Counted from the first letter of the stretch, positions 34,823-43,544 are shown. The stretch is DNA of 64,000 nt from Robbsia andropogonis (GCF_000970345.1 NZ_LAQU01000001.1:248001-312000), one strand, 5' to 3'. The notes: generated from the sequence alone by a model not told the origin. A program made the numbers and translations.

Positions 34823-36559
34823 ATGACGATAGCCGTGGTCCACAGCCGGACCCTGACCATTGGCATGGCATTGCCAGTCACCGTCGAGGTGCATTTGGCC
34901 AATGGCCTGCCCGGTTGCGCCATCGTCGGACTCCCGGATGCCGAGGTACGGGAGAGCCGCGAACGCGTGCGAGCCGCACTACATCACTGTGGTTTTACGT
35001 TTCCGCCGCGCCGCATCACGGTCAACCTGGCACCTGCCGACGTGCCGAAGGCCTCTGGCGGTTTTGATTTGCCAATTGCGCTGGGCATTCTCGTCGCCAG
35101 CGGCCAATTACCGGAAAGTGCACTGCGCAACGCGGTGTTCGTCGGCGAGTTGTCGCTGAACGGCGAACTGCGGGCCATACAGGGTGCGTTCGCGCTGAGT
35201 TGCAGCACGGTTGCCGCTACGCGGCAGGCAATGCCGACACCGGCATACGCACCCGCACAGGGCGGCGACGTCGCGCCAATAGCGCTTTACCTTCCCCTCG
35301 GCAATGCACGCGAAGCGGCTTACGTCCCAGGCAGCGTGGTCTACGGCGCGCTCGATCTCCCTGCCCTGTGTGCCCACCTGCGCGGCGAACGTGGCGCGCA
35401 AATCGCCCGCACAGTCGCGGGGACGTGCCACGACGGCCATGTCATCGACGATTGCTGCGGTGATGGCCGGGAAGAGGGCAAGAGCCGCGACGGCAATAAC
35501 GGTAGCGGCACGGCGACACTTCATTGTCGTTCGAAAGCGACGTCCCCGGACACTTCGCCCGGTACCGATGGTCTGCCAGATCTGGCGGATGTCATTGGTC
35601 AAGCCGCGGCACGGCGCGCGCTCGAAGTCGCGGCGGCGGGAGGCCATCACATCCTGATGGTCGGTCCACCGGGCGCCGGTAAATCGATGCTAGCGGCGCG
35701 TCTGCCGGGTATCCTGCCGCCCATGTCCGACGCGGAAGCGCTTTCCTCGGCCTCCTTGCTCAGCAGCGCCGCGCGATTCGACCCTTTACGGTGGCGCCTG
35801 CGTCCGTTCCGCGCACCGCACCATTCCGCGAGCGCGGCCGCTCTTGTTGGCGGCGGCAATCCGCCGAGGCCCGGAGAGGTGTCACTGGCGCATAACGGCG
35901 TCTTGTTTCTTGACGAATTGACGGAGTTCGATCGGCGTACGCTGGATATGTTGCGGGAACCGCTCGAAACCGGTCATATAACAATCAGTCGTGCGGGCAA
36001 GCAAGCCCACTTTCCCGCCGCTTGCCAGTTGGTATCGGCGATGAACCCCTGCCCTTGCGGATATGCCGGCGACCCGTCGGGACGATGCCGCTGTAGCGAG
36101 GCGATCGTACAACGGTATCAGGCCCGCATCTCGGGCCCCTTGCTCGATCGGATCGATATGCGGCTGACACTGGCGGCATTGACGCCGATGGAATTGATGT
36201 CGGGGAATAGCGCGCCTCGGCACGCCGGAACGCGAACGAGCGCGGTGGAACGCCAGCGCCCGCGCGGTGAGTGCAGCGCGAACGTGCGGGCGCGGGTACA
36301 AGCAGCCCGGCATCGTCAGACGACACGGCAAGGTTGTGCCAACGCCATGCTCGACGCACGGCAGTTGGCGCAGCATTGCCGCCTCGACGACGCTTCGCGC
36401 GATCTCCTCGCGCGCGCCATGCAACGCTTTGGTTGGTCGGCCCGCGGGCACCATCGCGTACTCCGTCTGGCCCGCACGATCGCGGATCTTGACAATAGCG
36501 ATCTGCCCACCACGCAACACGTCGCGGAAGCAATCCAATATCGAAAGGCGGAAGATTGA
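34823..36559 (+). CDS. comM: YifB/ComM-family Mg-chelatase-like AAA+ ATPase
   Basis: Hexameric AAA+ helicase related to magnesium chelatase; ComM promotes branch migration during natural transformation. The 578-residue protein starts with the ChlI-like domain (VHSRTLTIGMALPVTVEVHL) and then has Walker A MVGPPGAGKSMLAARLPGIL (about 278), Walker B VLFLDELTEFDRRTL (about 360), SAMNPCPCGYAGD with the zinc-like cysteines (about 405) and a C-terminal helical domain. An additional hydrophilic stretch (about 205-250) inserts before the ATPase core. It follows ubiK by 62 bp. Confidence 0.93.
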   Translation: MTIAVVHSRTLTIGMALPVTVEVHLANGLPGCAIVGLPDAEVRESRERVRAALHHCGFTFPPRRITVNLAPADVPKASGGFDLPIALGILVASGQLPESALRNAVFVGELSLNGELRAIQGAFALSCSTVAATRQAMPTPAYAPAQGGDVAPIALYLPLGNAREAAYVPGSVVYGALDLPALCAHLRGERGAQIARTVAGTCHDGHVIDDCCGDGREEGKSRDGNNGSGTATLHCRSKATSPDTSPGTDGLPDLADVIGQAAARRALEVAAAGGHHILMVGPPGAGKSMLAARLPGILPPMSDAEALSSASLLSSAARFDPLRWRLRPFRAPHHSASAAALVGGGNPPRPGEVSLAHNGVLFLDELTEFDRRTLDMLREPLETGHITISRAGKQAHFPAACQLVSAMNPCPCGYAGDPSGRCRCSEAIVQRYQARISGPLLDRIDMRLTLAALTPMELMSGNSAPRHAGTRTSAVERQRPRGECSANVRARVQAARHRQTTRQGCANAMLDARQLAQHCRLDDASRDLLARAMQRFGWSARGHHRVLRLARTIADLDNSDLPTTQHVAEAIQYRKAED

Positions 36560-36590
36560 ATACCAACTCAATGTATTGCGCTTGCTTTTA

Positions 36591-37505
36591 TTACTTCGTT
36601 GTACATATTATAAGAAATGGCAAGAGTGATTCCAGCACTTCCCCGGGCGCGTCTTCAGGCTGAAGATGCCCACCCGAAGTCGCCTTTCCGCTTACATTGT
36701 CTGCCCATCGCAGCCAGGTGTCGATCGGTGTACGTTGTTTGGATGGATGATCGGCCTCAGGCCATAACACGAGAACCGGGCAAGGCATCTTGCGTCCCGC
36801 CTTAAGGTCACCCAGGTCGAGCGCGAGGTCTTCGTTCATCGCGGCGCGATAATCCTCGCAGATGGCATGTCGTACCAAGGGGTCACGAAACGCAGCGCGA
36901 TAGGCGTCTAAGGCCGCTGGCTCGATGATGTCTCTGCCGTCGGTCATCCTGTCAAGCGCTTGGTCAATAAAGGCGTCGGGGGCGGCGGCAAGCAGGCGCT
37001 CAGGCAAGTCGGCTTCCTGGGCAAGGAAAAACCAATGGAAGGCGCGCGCTGCAGCGCGATAGTCCATGGCTGCCATCGCGTCCGCGGTGGGTAGCACAGC
37101 AAGTGATGCATAGGCCGATATCCTTGTCGGATGGTCGAGTGCAAGCCGATATCCGACGCGTGCGCCGCGGTCGTGGCCGACGACCGCAAAGCGCTCATGA
37201 CCAAGGTGGGTCATGAGCGCGGCAAGCGCGTCGCCGGCACGTCGCTTGGTCCATCGTGGCGACATGTCACTGGGTCGACTGGAACCGTAGCCTGGCAGGT
37301 CCGGAACGACCACGGTATAGTGTTCGGCCAGTTCCGGAGCCACTTTCCGCCAGGCGATGTGGGTCTGGGGATAACCGTGAATCAGCAGCAACGGCGGACC
37401 ATCGCCTCCCCTCGCGCCAGCGAAATGCACGCCACCTGCCTCGGCATCGATGCGTTGCCATGACGGGAAAAATGGTGGAGCGATGGCAGCGTTCGATTCA
37501 ACCAT
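36591..37505 (-). CDS. Alpha/beta hydrolase, haloacetate dehalogenase/epoxide hydrolase type
   Basis: Alpha/beta-hydrolase-fold enzyme of 304 residues. The oxyanion loop HGYPQTHIAWRKVAPEL occurs at about residue 45 and the nucleophile elbow is GHDRGARVGYRLALDHP (Asp nucleophile, about 112), as in haloacetate dehalogenases and epoxide hydrolases rather than Ser hydrolases. The catalytic histidine is in TSGGHLQPEDAPGE near the C terminus. The ATG at 37505 is used; it overlaps the upstream esterase gene by 8 bp, so the pair is one transcription unit. The natural substrate is unknown. Confidence 0.85.
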   Translation of the reverse strand: MVESNAAIAPPFFPSWQRIDAEAGGVHFAGARGGDGPPLLLIHGYPQTHIAWRKVAPELAEHYTVVVPDLPGYGSSRPSDMSPRWTKRRAGDALAALMTHLGHERFAVVGHDRGARVGYRLALDHPTRISAYASLAVLPTADAMAAMDYRAAARAFHWFFLAQEADLPERLLAAAPDAFIDQALDRMTDGRDIIEPAALDAYRAAFRDPLVRHAICEDYRAAMNEDLALDLGDLKAGRKMPCPVLVLWPEADHPSKQRTPIDTWLRWADNVSGKATSGGHLQPEDAPGEVLESLLPFLIICTTK

Positions 37506-38283
37506 GCGTGGCACTCCTGATAAGTTTACGGCGAGGAGAGTGCCGCGACACGATCGTTGCTCCTGGTGAAGCGGCCTGCTCAATAACGTCCGCGGTGTCA
37601 TGAGGCATATCAATCATGACATCATGCCCACAGTCGAACGCGTATGTTCGCCAGTTTTCAGCACGGGCACGGTCGTAGAACTTCGTAAATGGGCCAGTCC
37701 ATCCGGTTGCAAGCACATATGAGCGGTTGGTAACAGACTCATGACGCCCGGTCAGACGTAATCGCTCAGTCCAGCAAGCCAACGAACCGGAGGTCGTCCG
37801 CGAATTTACCCACGCCTGATCGTCAGGATTGACACCAAATACGGCGGCCGGAAGCGGCGGTACGGTGTGCCCCCCGTGCGATTGGGCCATGTCGACGTAC
37901 GCGGCGGTGGCTGCCGGCGCGTCCATGTCGAAAAGAGACTTTCCATCCTCGCCGATGAAACCATCAAGGTAGACCAGCGACCGGACCTTTTCTGGGACGG
38001 CATCTGCGACAGCCGTGACGATACTTCCGCCATACGAGTGGCCTACGAGCACCACATCGGTCAGCCCCTCAAATTCAATGACGTTGAGAACGTCTCGTAC
38101 ATGGGTGGACGCATTGACCGCTGCAGACGCCAGATGCGAACGCTCGCCCAGGCCGGTCAGAGTCGGGGTAAAAACGTCGTAACCCTTACGACGCAGTATC
38201 CGGGCAACCCGGGCATAGCACCATCCGCCGTGCCATGCACCGTGAACCAAGAGGAACGCCGGAGGTGCAGAATGAGGTATCAT
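37498..38283 (-). CDS. Alpha/beta hydrolase, salicylate/polyneuridine-aldehyde esterase type
   Basis: Alpha/beta-hydrolase of 261 residues. It opens with FLLVHGAWHGGWCYARVARI (HGAWHGGWCW-type motif, about residue 11), followed by TLTGLGERSHLA and the nucleophile elbow VVLVGHSYGGSIVTAV (Ser about 81). The catalytic His is probably in FDCGHDVMIDMPHDTA (about 236). These features match the EstC/SalE-like group of esterases. It is transcribed divergently from the TetR regulator, with operators in the gap, so control by that regulator is likely. The next gene overlaps it by 8 bp. Confidence 0.88.
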   Translation of the reverse strand: MIPHSAPPAFLLVHGAWHGGWCYARVARILRRKGYDVFTPTLTGLGERSHLASAAVNASTHVRDVLNVIEFEGLTDVVLVGHSYGGSIVTAVADAVPEKVRSLVYLDGFIGEDGKSLFDMDAPAATAAYVDMAQSHGGHTVPPLPAAVFGVNPDDQAWVNSRTTSGSLACWTERLRLTGRHESVTNRSYVLATGWTGPFTKFYDRARAENWRTYAFDCGHDVMIDMPHDTADVIEQAASPGATIVSRHSPRRKLIRSATHG

Positions 38284-38289
38284 TGTTTA

Positions 38290-38303
38290 TTAGTGATCGC
38301 TAA
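38290..38303. promoter_or_regulatory. Candidate TetR operator 1
   Basis: TTAGTGATCGCTAA is a 14-bp near-palindrome centred on GATC. It lies 7 bp upstream of the esterase start codon (38283), where it would cover that gene's promoter or leader. Confidence 0.6.
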
Positions 38304-38347
38304 AAAACATCAGTCTGAGGAGCTTGACGAACGGCGTCAAGTGTTTT

Positions 38348-38361
38348 TTAATGATCACTAT
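38348..38361. promoter_or_regulatory. Candidate TetR operator 2
   Basis: TTAATGATCACTAT matches operator 1 at most positions and, on the opposite strand, extends to an 18-bp inverted relationship with it (TAGTGATCGCTAAAAAAC against GTTTTTTAATGATCACTA). It overlaps both candidate TetR start codons (38351 and 38360). Confidence 0.55.
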
Positions 38362-38998
38362 GAAACAGACAAGCCCTGCGGAAAAGCCCGCCTCGTCCCG
38401 CAAAACCGGCAGGCCACGCGCCTTTGATGAAGACAAGGCCGTGGAAACAGCCATGCGGCTCTTCTGGCGCCATGGTTATGAAGGCGTAGGCATGAATGAA
38501 CTGACCAAGGCAATTGGCGTGGCGCCACCCAGCCTGTACGGTGTATTCGGCAGCAAAGCGAACCTGTATCGACGAGCGCTCGATCGTTACTCGCAAGCGT
38601 TCAGTTTGATCGACCGTTCAGCCGTCCAGCAGGCGGACTCCCTGCCCGAGGCGGTGCGCCGATTGCTCGTCGCCGCTGTCGACACGGTCACTTCCGTAGA
38701 GGGGGAACGTAGCTGCATGGTGTCGAGCGGCATGCTATGCACACACCCCGATCACCACGAACTGGCCAGCGAACTGGCCCAGCGCCGCGACCGCATCCGC
38801 CAGGACATCGCGTCAGTGCTTGCGCCTTGGGTCGAAGGTTCTCAACTGGCCGCCACCGCACGACACCTGGCGGCGGTATTGCAGGGTTTTTCAATTCAAG
38901 CGCGCGACGGTGTGTCGCGCGAAGCGCTACTGGAAACCGCGGAACATATCGCTCATTCGTTTGCCTTGAAGCGCCCTGGATTTCGAGGAGATATGTGA
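38351..38998 (+). CDS. TetR/AcrR-family transcriptional regulator
   Basis: TetR-type repressor (about 215 residues). The helix-turn-helix domain reads AVETAMRLFWRHGYEGVGMN, followed by ELTKAIGVAPPSLYGVFGSK (about residues 30-70), the canonical recognition helix region. The C-terminal ligand domain is less conserved (CMVSSGMLCTHPDHHELASE). Starts at 38324 (TTG), 38351 or 38360 are all possible; no clear ribosome site is seen, and operator 2 overlaps the last two. Divergence from the two hydrolase genes suggests that it controls them, with their substrate or a related compound as inducer. Confidence 0.88.
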   Translation: MITMKQTSPAEKPASSRKTGRPRAFDEDKAVETAMRLFWRHGYEGVGMNELTKAIGVAPPSLYGVFGSKANLYRRALDRYSQAFSLIDRSAVQQADSLPEAVRRLLVAAVDTVTSVEGERSCMVSSGMLCTHPDHHELASELAQRRDRIRQDIASVLAPWVEGSQLAATARHLAAVLQGFSIQARDGVSREALLETAEHIAHSFALKRPGFRGDM

Positions 38999-39230
38999 TC
39001 TTGAGAGAGATGGGCTCACGATCACCGGGAACGGCTCAAGGCGCTGGATCGAGAAGTCCCGGCGCTGCTGCGCGCCAACGAGACGAGGTGCGCATCGCCG
39101 ATGGCGGGCGCATCCAGAACGCGAACGGGGGCGTGTATAACGCCGACGAGATCTCTGGAAGCGGATGCACTGCTAAGTGCTCGCATCGTATGGTGTCCGC
39201 CGAGACAGCCTTCCGCGTTACGCGCTGACG
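38999..39230 (+). pseudogene. IS3-family transposase remnant
   Basis: In one frame from 39020 the translation reads DHRERLKALDREVPALLRAN, close to the leucine-zipper end of IS3-family OrfA. A second frame then gives a stretch with NANGGVYNADEI, which resembles the OrfB segment (ANFGVYGARKVW), in the expected order but with the intervening sequence deleted. No intact ORF or terminal repeats were recognised, so this is a decayed, internally deleted copy. It lies between the TetR gene and mgtC. Confidence 0.65.
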
Positions 39231-39239
39231 CTGCCTTTC

Positions 39240-39911
39240 TCAATCCCGAACCGTAACGCCCCGCAGTTTCCGAAGCGCTTCCACGGATTTCCGGTATTGC
39301 CCTGTCGTCACGCGCGAGAACGTGATACGGATCTGATCAAGGTTATCGTCTTCTTCATGACGTTCGACAACGAATTGCCGCACCCGGCCCGCCTCGGGCC
39401 CCAGCACATCGTGCAGCACATGCAGCGTCAACACACCTCGCTCCGCATCGAGGACGATCTGGTGTGATTGCCGGTTGGCGCGATATCGTTCCTCCAGCGG
39501 CTTGATCCCTGCCAGAATCAGCAGGATGATCAGGGTCGCCGCGGTCGCGGGAATGTACATGCCGCCCCCCATCGCAAGACCGACACCGGCGACTGCCCAG
39601 ACACTTGCCGCCGTGGTCAAACCCCGAACCACTTCGTTGCGCAGAATAATCGAACCCGCACCGAGAAAACCAATCCCTGAAACCACTTGCGCGGCAATCC
39701 GAGACGGGTCTAGGACCACATGATCAGCCTGCATGATGTTCGAGAATCCGTAGGCAGATACGAGAATCATCAAGCAACTGCCGACACTGACCAGCATATG
39801 CGTGCGCAGGCCAGCAGCCCACGACAGCCTTTCCCGCTCGAACCCGATCGCGCCACCAAGTATGGCCGCTCCGGTCAGCCGTCCGATCATTTCCCAATTC
39901 GACAACAACAT
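39240..39911 (-). CDS. MgtC/SapB-family membrane protein
   Basis: Membrane protein of the MgtC/SapB family (223 residues); MgtC in pathogens is linked to magnesium-limited growth and modulates ATP synthase. The N-terminal family signature is seen: AAILGGAIGFERERLSWAAG (about residues 14-33) and VVSGIGFLGAGSIILRN (about 77), with four to five helices. A cytoplasmic C-terminal domain follows (about residues 145-223). The ATG at 39911 is preferred because homology starts MLLSNWEMIGRLTGA; a longer frame runs to 39944. No magnesium-sensing leader was recognised upstream. Confidence 0.85.
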   Translation of the reverse strand: MLLSNWEMIGRLTGAAILGGAIGFERERLSWAAGLRTHMLVSVGSCLMILVSAYGFSNIMQADHVVLDPSRIAAQVVSGIGFLGAGSIILRNEVVRGLTTAASVWAVAGVGLAMGGGMYIPATAATLIILLILAGIKPLEERYRANRQSHQIVLDAERGVLTLHVLHDVLGPEAGRVRQFVVERHEEDDNLDQIRITFSRVTTGQYRKSVEALRKLRGVTVRD

Positions 39912-40317
39912 TACGGGTTCCTTCGCTTGATTGCGTCCCGGCAACGAAGAACACGCTGCTTCGCCGTACGTCGTACGTACACCGGTAAAAAATCCATTGT
40001 AGCGATCCCCTTCACGGACCGCAGCACGACCGCGAGTCTATGTCCACATCCACATCATCGTTACCCACGCCATCGTCTCCGCCATGACGCCGCACCGGCA
40101 CCCGTGTACGCCCCCGCCCGGCGATACGGGCATCGCCGCGTCGTGTCCGCGCCCCTGTGCGCTCAAACAGCTCTTGTCGTTCCGCGCGGCTTTCTGGAAA
40201 ATGGCGCGACAATTAATTTGATGTGTGCGCAACGATATCAAAGAACGCCAATCGCTCTACCGGCGGCTTTCCTCGAACACGCGGCACACGCGAAACATGC
40301 GGCTGAGAAGGAGCGAC
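39912..40317. other. Divergent gap between mgtC-like gene and hypothetical gene
   Basis: 406 bp with no gene found. It contains a tandem/palindromic GTACGTCGTACGTAC at about 39966-39980 and TACAAT on the minus strand near 40000, which could be the -10 box of the mgtC-like gene. The rest shows no feature that I can support. Confidence 0.4.
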
Positions 40318-41850
40318 ATGACGGCGCGAGGAATGGAACGAGAAGCGTATGCGAGACTGGCAGATCGGGCGCAGGCACCCATGGCACCGATGACACACAA
40401 AGCACGGATCGCCCGCGCATGCGCCTCGGTGCATGCGCTATTCGGCGGATATGTCCGCCACGCACCGCTTGTCCTCGGTCTGTCTTTAGGCCTTGGCATG
40501 GGAGGTTGCGCGCTCATCGCGCAGTGGAAGGCGTCATCGACGGCCGCCCCCCTTTCCGGACCCGATCAGCCCCGCTCGTCGGGGACCGTCAGCATGACGG
40601 TTCCCGCCAACGCCGCATCGCGCCCGGCCACCCCGACGTCCACCGTGGTAGACACGCGCCCCGTGCCGTCAGACCTGCGCGTCATCACGGTCGGATCCGA
40701 CCGCCGCGTTGCAAGCGTCGCGGCCGGCACGGCGGTAGACAATGAAGCCGCACAGAATCCAGCCTCGCCGAACGATCAATCCGTCAACAATACCGCCGCG
40801 ACACCGGCACCGCGCGTCAGGACAATCGATCCCGATACGCTGCGCCTGGCATTGGCGCTTGCCACGGGCCCGACGAAGGTACGGGCGTTGCAACCTGGCA
40901 CCGATGGCGACAGCCGGCCCGGTACCGTGTCCGCCAATGACGCGAACGGCTGGCAGTTGCAGGCGGTCATCGCGTTGACGCGCCCGGAAGCGGCAACGCG
41001 ATTGGCCCGGAACGAAGCAGGCTGGCTGCGCAGTTGGCAATTACTGCCGCTACACGGTTGCCCCGCCCCGGATCAACTGTACGTTCATGCCGATATCACC
41101 GCTGCCGCCACGGATAGCGCGCGTCACGCAGCCGATGCCATGGCGCCCGGCTGCGGCGTTCCCGTGCATCGGCAAAACGACCTGGGTCGACCCGATCCCC
41201 TTTTCGACAGCATGGGCAGTCGCGCCTGCCTGATCGACGCCACGGCGCTGCGGCGCGATGTGCGTTCCGGCCCCGGTGCCCGGCTGATTCAGGGCAAGAC
41301 GACCGCGGAGGGAGTGGTGGCATTCGCACTAAACGACGAAGGACCCTTGTTGCGAGCATCGCCTTACTTGACGGCGCGTCGCGGCACGCTGGCAATGCGT
41401 CAGGTATTGGGGGCGCTGACCCAGCAACGTTTCGGCGTAACGGTACCCTGGACATATGCGAGCACGCAAAGCCGCGTGTATTGGATCTCGGGAGATGGCT
41501 CCATGTTCGATGCGGTGACATCGATGCTCGACGGCGCCACCACTGCGCCCCGAGCGATCAGACACGCGGGACAGCCCGCACAATGGCTGTTCTCCCTTTG
41601 GCGCGATCCAGCGGACCAGCACTATTATGTGCGGGTCAACGCCGTCGACACGCCGACGCCTGTGATGAAGGGACGCTCAGGCAATCGGGGCGCGCTACCA
41701 ACATCAACGGCATTTACACTGGCGAACAGCAGCGCATTGCGGTTGCGCGATTGCGACGCTTCAGACGCGAACGGCGCGTGCGGGTTGGAAGACTTCCAGC
41801 GCACCATCAGCAAGCGCCTGGCAACCGATTGCACGCGGCTTGCGCCATAA
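40318..41850 (+). CDS. Hypothetical envelope-anchored protein
   Basis: A 510-residue protein that I do not recognise. The first about 45 residues are basic and cytosolic in character, then a hydrophobic segment (LVLGLSLGLGMGGCALIAQW, about residues 53-72) could anchor it in the inner membrane; the GGC inside it is a poor lipobox. After it comes a Ser/Thr/Pro/Ala-rich linker (about 75-180) and a more ordered C-terminal domain with several cysteines (GCPAPDQLY, SRACLID, DCDASDANGACGLEDF), suggesting periplasmic disulfides. An ideal AAGGAG sits 5 bp before the ATG at 40318, which sets the start. It stands alone on the plus strand. Confidence 0.8.
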   Translation: MTARGMEREAYARLADRAQAPMAPMTHKARIARACASVHALFGGYVRHAPLVLGLSLGLGMGGCALIAQWKASSTAAPLSGPDQPRSSGTVSMTVPANAASRPATPTSTVVDTRPVPSDLRVITVGSDRRVASVAAGTAVDNEAAQNPASPNDQSVNNTAATPAPRVRTIDPDTLRLALALATGPTKVRALQPGTDGDSRPGTVSANDANGWQLQAVIALTRPEAATRLARNEAGWLRSWQLLPLHGCPAPDQLYVHADITAAATDSARHAADAMAPGCGVPVHRQNDLGRPDPLFDSMGSRACLIDATALRRDVRSGPGARLIQGKTTAEGVVAFALNDEGPLLRASPYLTARRGTLAMRQVLGALTQQRFGVTVPWTYASTQSRVYWISGDGSMFDAVTSMLDGATTAPRAIRHAGQPAQWLFSLWRDPADQHYYVRVNAVDTPTPVMKGRSGNRGALPTSTAFTLANSSALRLRDCDASDANGACGLEDFQRTISKRLATDCTRLAP

Positions 41851-42327
41851 AGAAGCCCGGCAAATCGCCAACATCGCGCGCCGCGGCAGCGGTGAGACGG
41901 TGACCAGCGGGCGGGCCGCGATGTGCCGACCACGCTATATTATTGCTTTGGCAATATTTCCAGGCGCCATCGCGGTCACGTTTTGATATTTTTCTTGCCG
42001 GCCCTGAACGGCGTATGGGAAAAGTAAGCTCGTTATTTCAAGGGACTGACGGGAAAGTCAAAATGACTGCCTTGTCAAGACTTGACTTATACACAAAACC
42101 GCGTCGTAGGCATGCGCTTACACAATCGGTCTTCGCGTATCGCATTACGTAATATATTTTTAATAAGTTATTGATTTTTATAAAAATAATTACCAAACAA
42201 ATTTGACACGCATCGACTATTGACAAGCCCCTTCAACTTTGCGTCAAGTGAAAAAAAGTTGTGAACAAGGTTATCCACAGGCTGTCCGATGGTATTGGGT
42301 CCGCGCCCATCCAGCGCGACGCGTCGC
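41851..42327. other. AT-rich DnaA-box region between convergent genes
   Basis: A 477-bp gap between two convergent genes, so no promoter is required here. It contains TTATACACA (42087-42095), TTATCCACA (42271-42279) and, inverted, TTGTTCACA (42268-42260), all matching the DnaA-box pattern TTWTNCACA. The last two lie only 2 bp apart in opposite orientation. Between them is a 60-bp stretch that is almost entirely A/T (about 42144-42204). This combination resembles a replication-origin unwinding element, but dnaA, parAB, rpmH and repA-like genes are not nearby. Confidence 0.5.
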
Positions 42328-42927
42328 TCAGAAAGGCTTGAAAGCATTAAAGAATCGCTGTTGATCCTGATCGGATGGTAAATGCTCGCCGACGATGACC
42401 ACCTCATAGACCCGATCGCCGCGGGAGACGAACTGCGCCCGCACCACGCGCGACTGGCGGGTGCCAGGCACGGTGTCTGTCGACTGCCATGACTCGCCGG
42501 ACAATACCGTCCCATCCGCAGCCGTCATCGAAACAGGCGCCGGAGCGACGGCGTGCGCCACGTTGCGCGCCATGCCATCGAGCAACGCACGCTGCGCAAG
42601 CCGGCGCATGGCGTCGCTGTCTTCCGGCAAGATCATCGCCCCTACGGCGTAGGTCACCCCATCCTTATTGGTAGCGGTCTGCGTGCGCATGCCAACCTGA
42701 TGCGTCTCGTCCAGCACGATCTTGTCAATTTCCATCTGCGGCGCATCGGGGAAATCAGCGCTGTATTTCCCCGTGGCGTCGGTTGCGCTGCGCCAGCGTG
42801 TCTTATCGCTGCACCCGCCCAGCGCAAACACGCCACAGACGACACCACCCACGATACAGAGAGAAACCACGCCGCGACGGGTCCATTCGGCACTGGCTGT
42901 CGCACCGGAAGCAAAGCGAAAGATCAT
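42328..42927 (-). CDS. Hypothetical lipoprotein
   Basis: A 199-residue exported protein of unknown function. An N-terminal segment (SLCIVGGVVCGVFALGGCSDK, about residues 21-41) gives a good lipobox (L-G-G-C), so lipid attachment to Cys about 39 is likely. The mature domain has a compact alpha/beta appearance (GKYSADFPDAPQMEIDKIVL; SRGDRVYEVVIVGEHLPSD) resembling small bacterial domains described in lipoproteins, but no named family was recognised. The ATG at 42927 is used rather than the upstream TTG. It is divergent from the TlpA-like gene. Confidence 0.8.
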   Translation of the reverse strand: MIFRFASGATASAEWTRRGVVSLCIVGGVVCGVFALGGCSDKTRWRSATDATGKYSADFPDAPQMEIDKIVLDETHQVGMRTQTATNKDGVTYAVGAMILPEDSDAMRRLAQRALLDGMARNVAHAVAPAPVSMTAADGTVLSGESWQSTDTVPGTRQSRVVRAQFVSRGDRVYEVVIVGEHLPSDQDQQRFFNAFKPF

Positions 42928-43010
42928 AATCAATACAATTTAAGAAACCGGTGTATTATCGCCGCAGTTCCCCATTCGCGTTTTTTCGCGCGGTCATAGA
43001 GGCTGACGTC

Positions 43011-43544
43011 ATGCGTCCAACATCGTCCACGGCCACGAGTCGCAAGGGCATCTACGGCATTGCCGCCGCCATCATCGTCGCAGCGCTCACGTTGTCGGGA
43101 TGGTTCGCGTTTACGTCGACAAAACATGTTCCAGATGCCACGTTCACGTTGCTCTCGGGTCAGAAAGTCTCTACCGGCGAATTGAAAGGCAAGGTGTACC
43201 TGGTCAATTTCTGGGCAACCAGCTGCGAAACCTGCATGCAGGAAATGCCGCAGATGATCAGCACCTACAACCAGTTCAAGAACGATGGCCTGGAGTTCGT
43301 TGCCGTGGCGATGAATTACGACAATCGATCGTATGTGGAAAACTACACGAAGAGCCGCAACCTGCCGTTCCAAGTCGCTTTCGATAACACCGGCGACGCA
43401 TCGAAGGAATTCGGCAATGTGCAACTCACCCCCACCACCTTCCTGGTGGACCGCGATGGCAAGATCCTGAAGCGGTACGTTGGCGAGCCCTCTTTCGCGG
43501 AATTGCACCAACTGATCACCAAAGCCTTGTCGGCACAAGCATAA
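43011..43544 (+). CDS. TlpA/ResA-like thioredoxin-family protein
   Basis: Membrane-anchored thioredoxin-fold protein (177 residues). After an N-terminal helix (about residues 13-34) the redox region reads VNFWATSCETCMQEMPQM (CETC, about 75-78), as in TlpA/ResA-type peroxiredoxin-like proteins that act in the periplasm on cytochrome or oxidase maturation. The cis-proline region VQLTPTTFLVDRDGKIL follows at about 140. An AGAGG site 8 bp upstream supports the ATG at 43011. It is convergent with maeB, with a strong bidirectional terminator between. Confidence 0.88.
   Translation: MRPTSSTATSRKGIYGIAAAIIVAALTLSGWFAFTSTKHVPDATFTLLSGQKVSTGELKGKVYLVNFWATSCETCMQEMPQMISTYNQFKNDGLEFVAVAMNYDNRSYVENYTKSRNLPFQVAFDNTGDASKEFGNVQLTPTTFLVDRDGKILKRYVGEPSFAELHQLITKALSAQA

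Noticed and set aside
42060-42285. Considering the DnaA-box region as the main chromosomal origin
   Set aside because: dnaA, dnaN, gyrB, rpmH and parAB are absent nearby, so it is reported only as a DnaA-box region.
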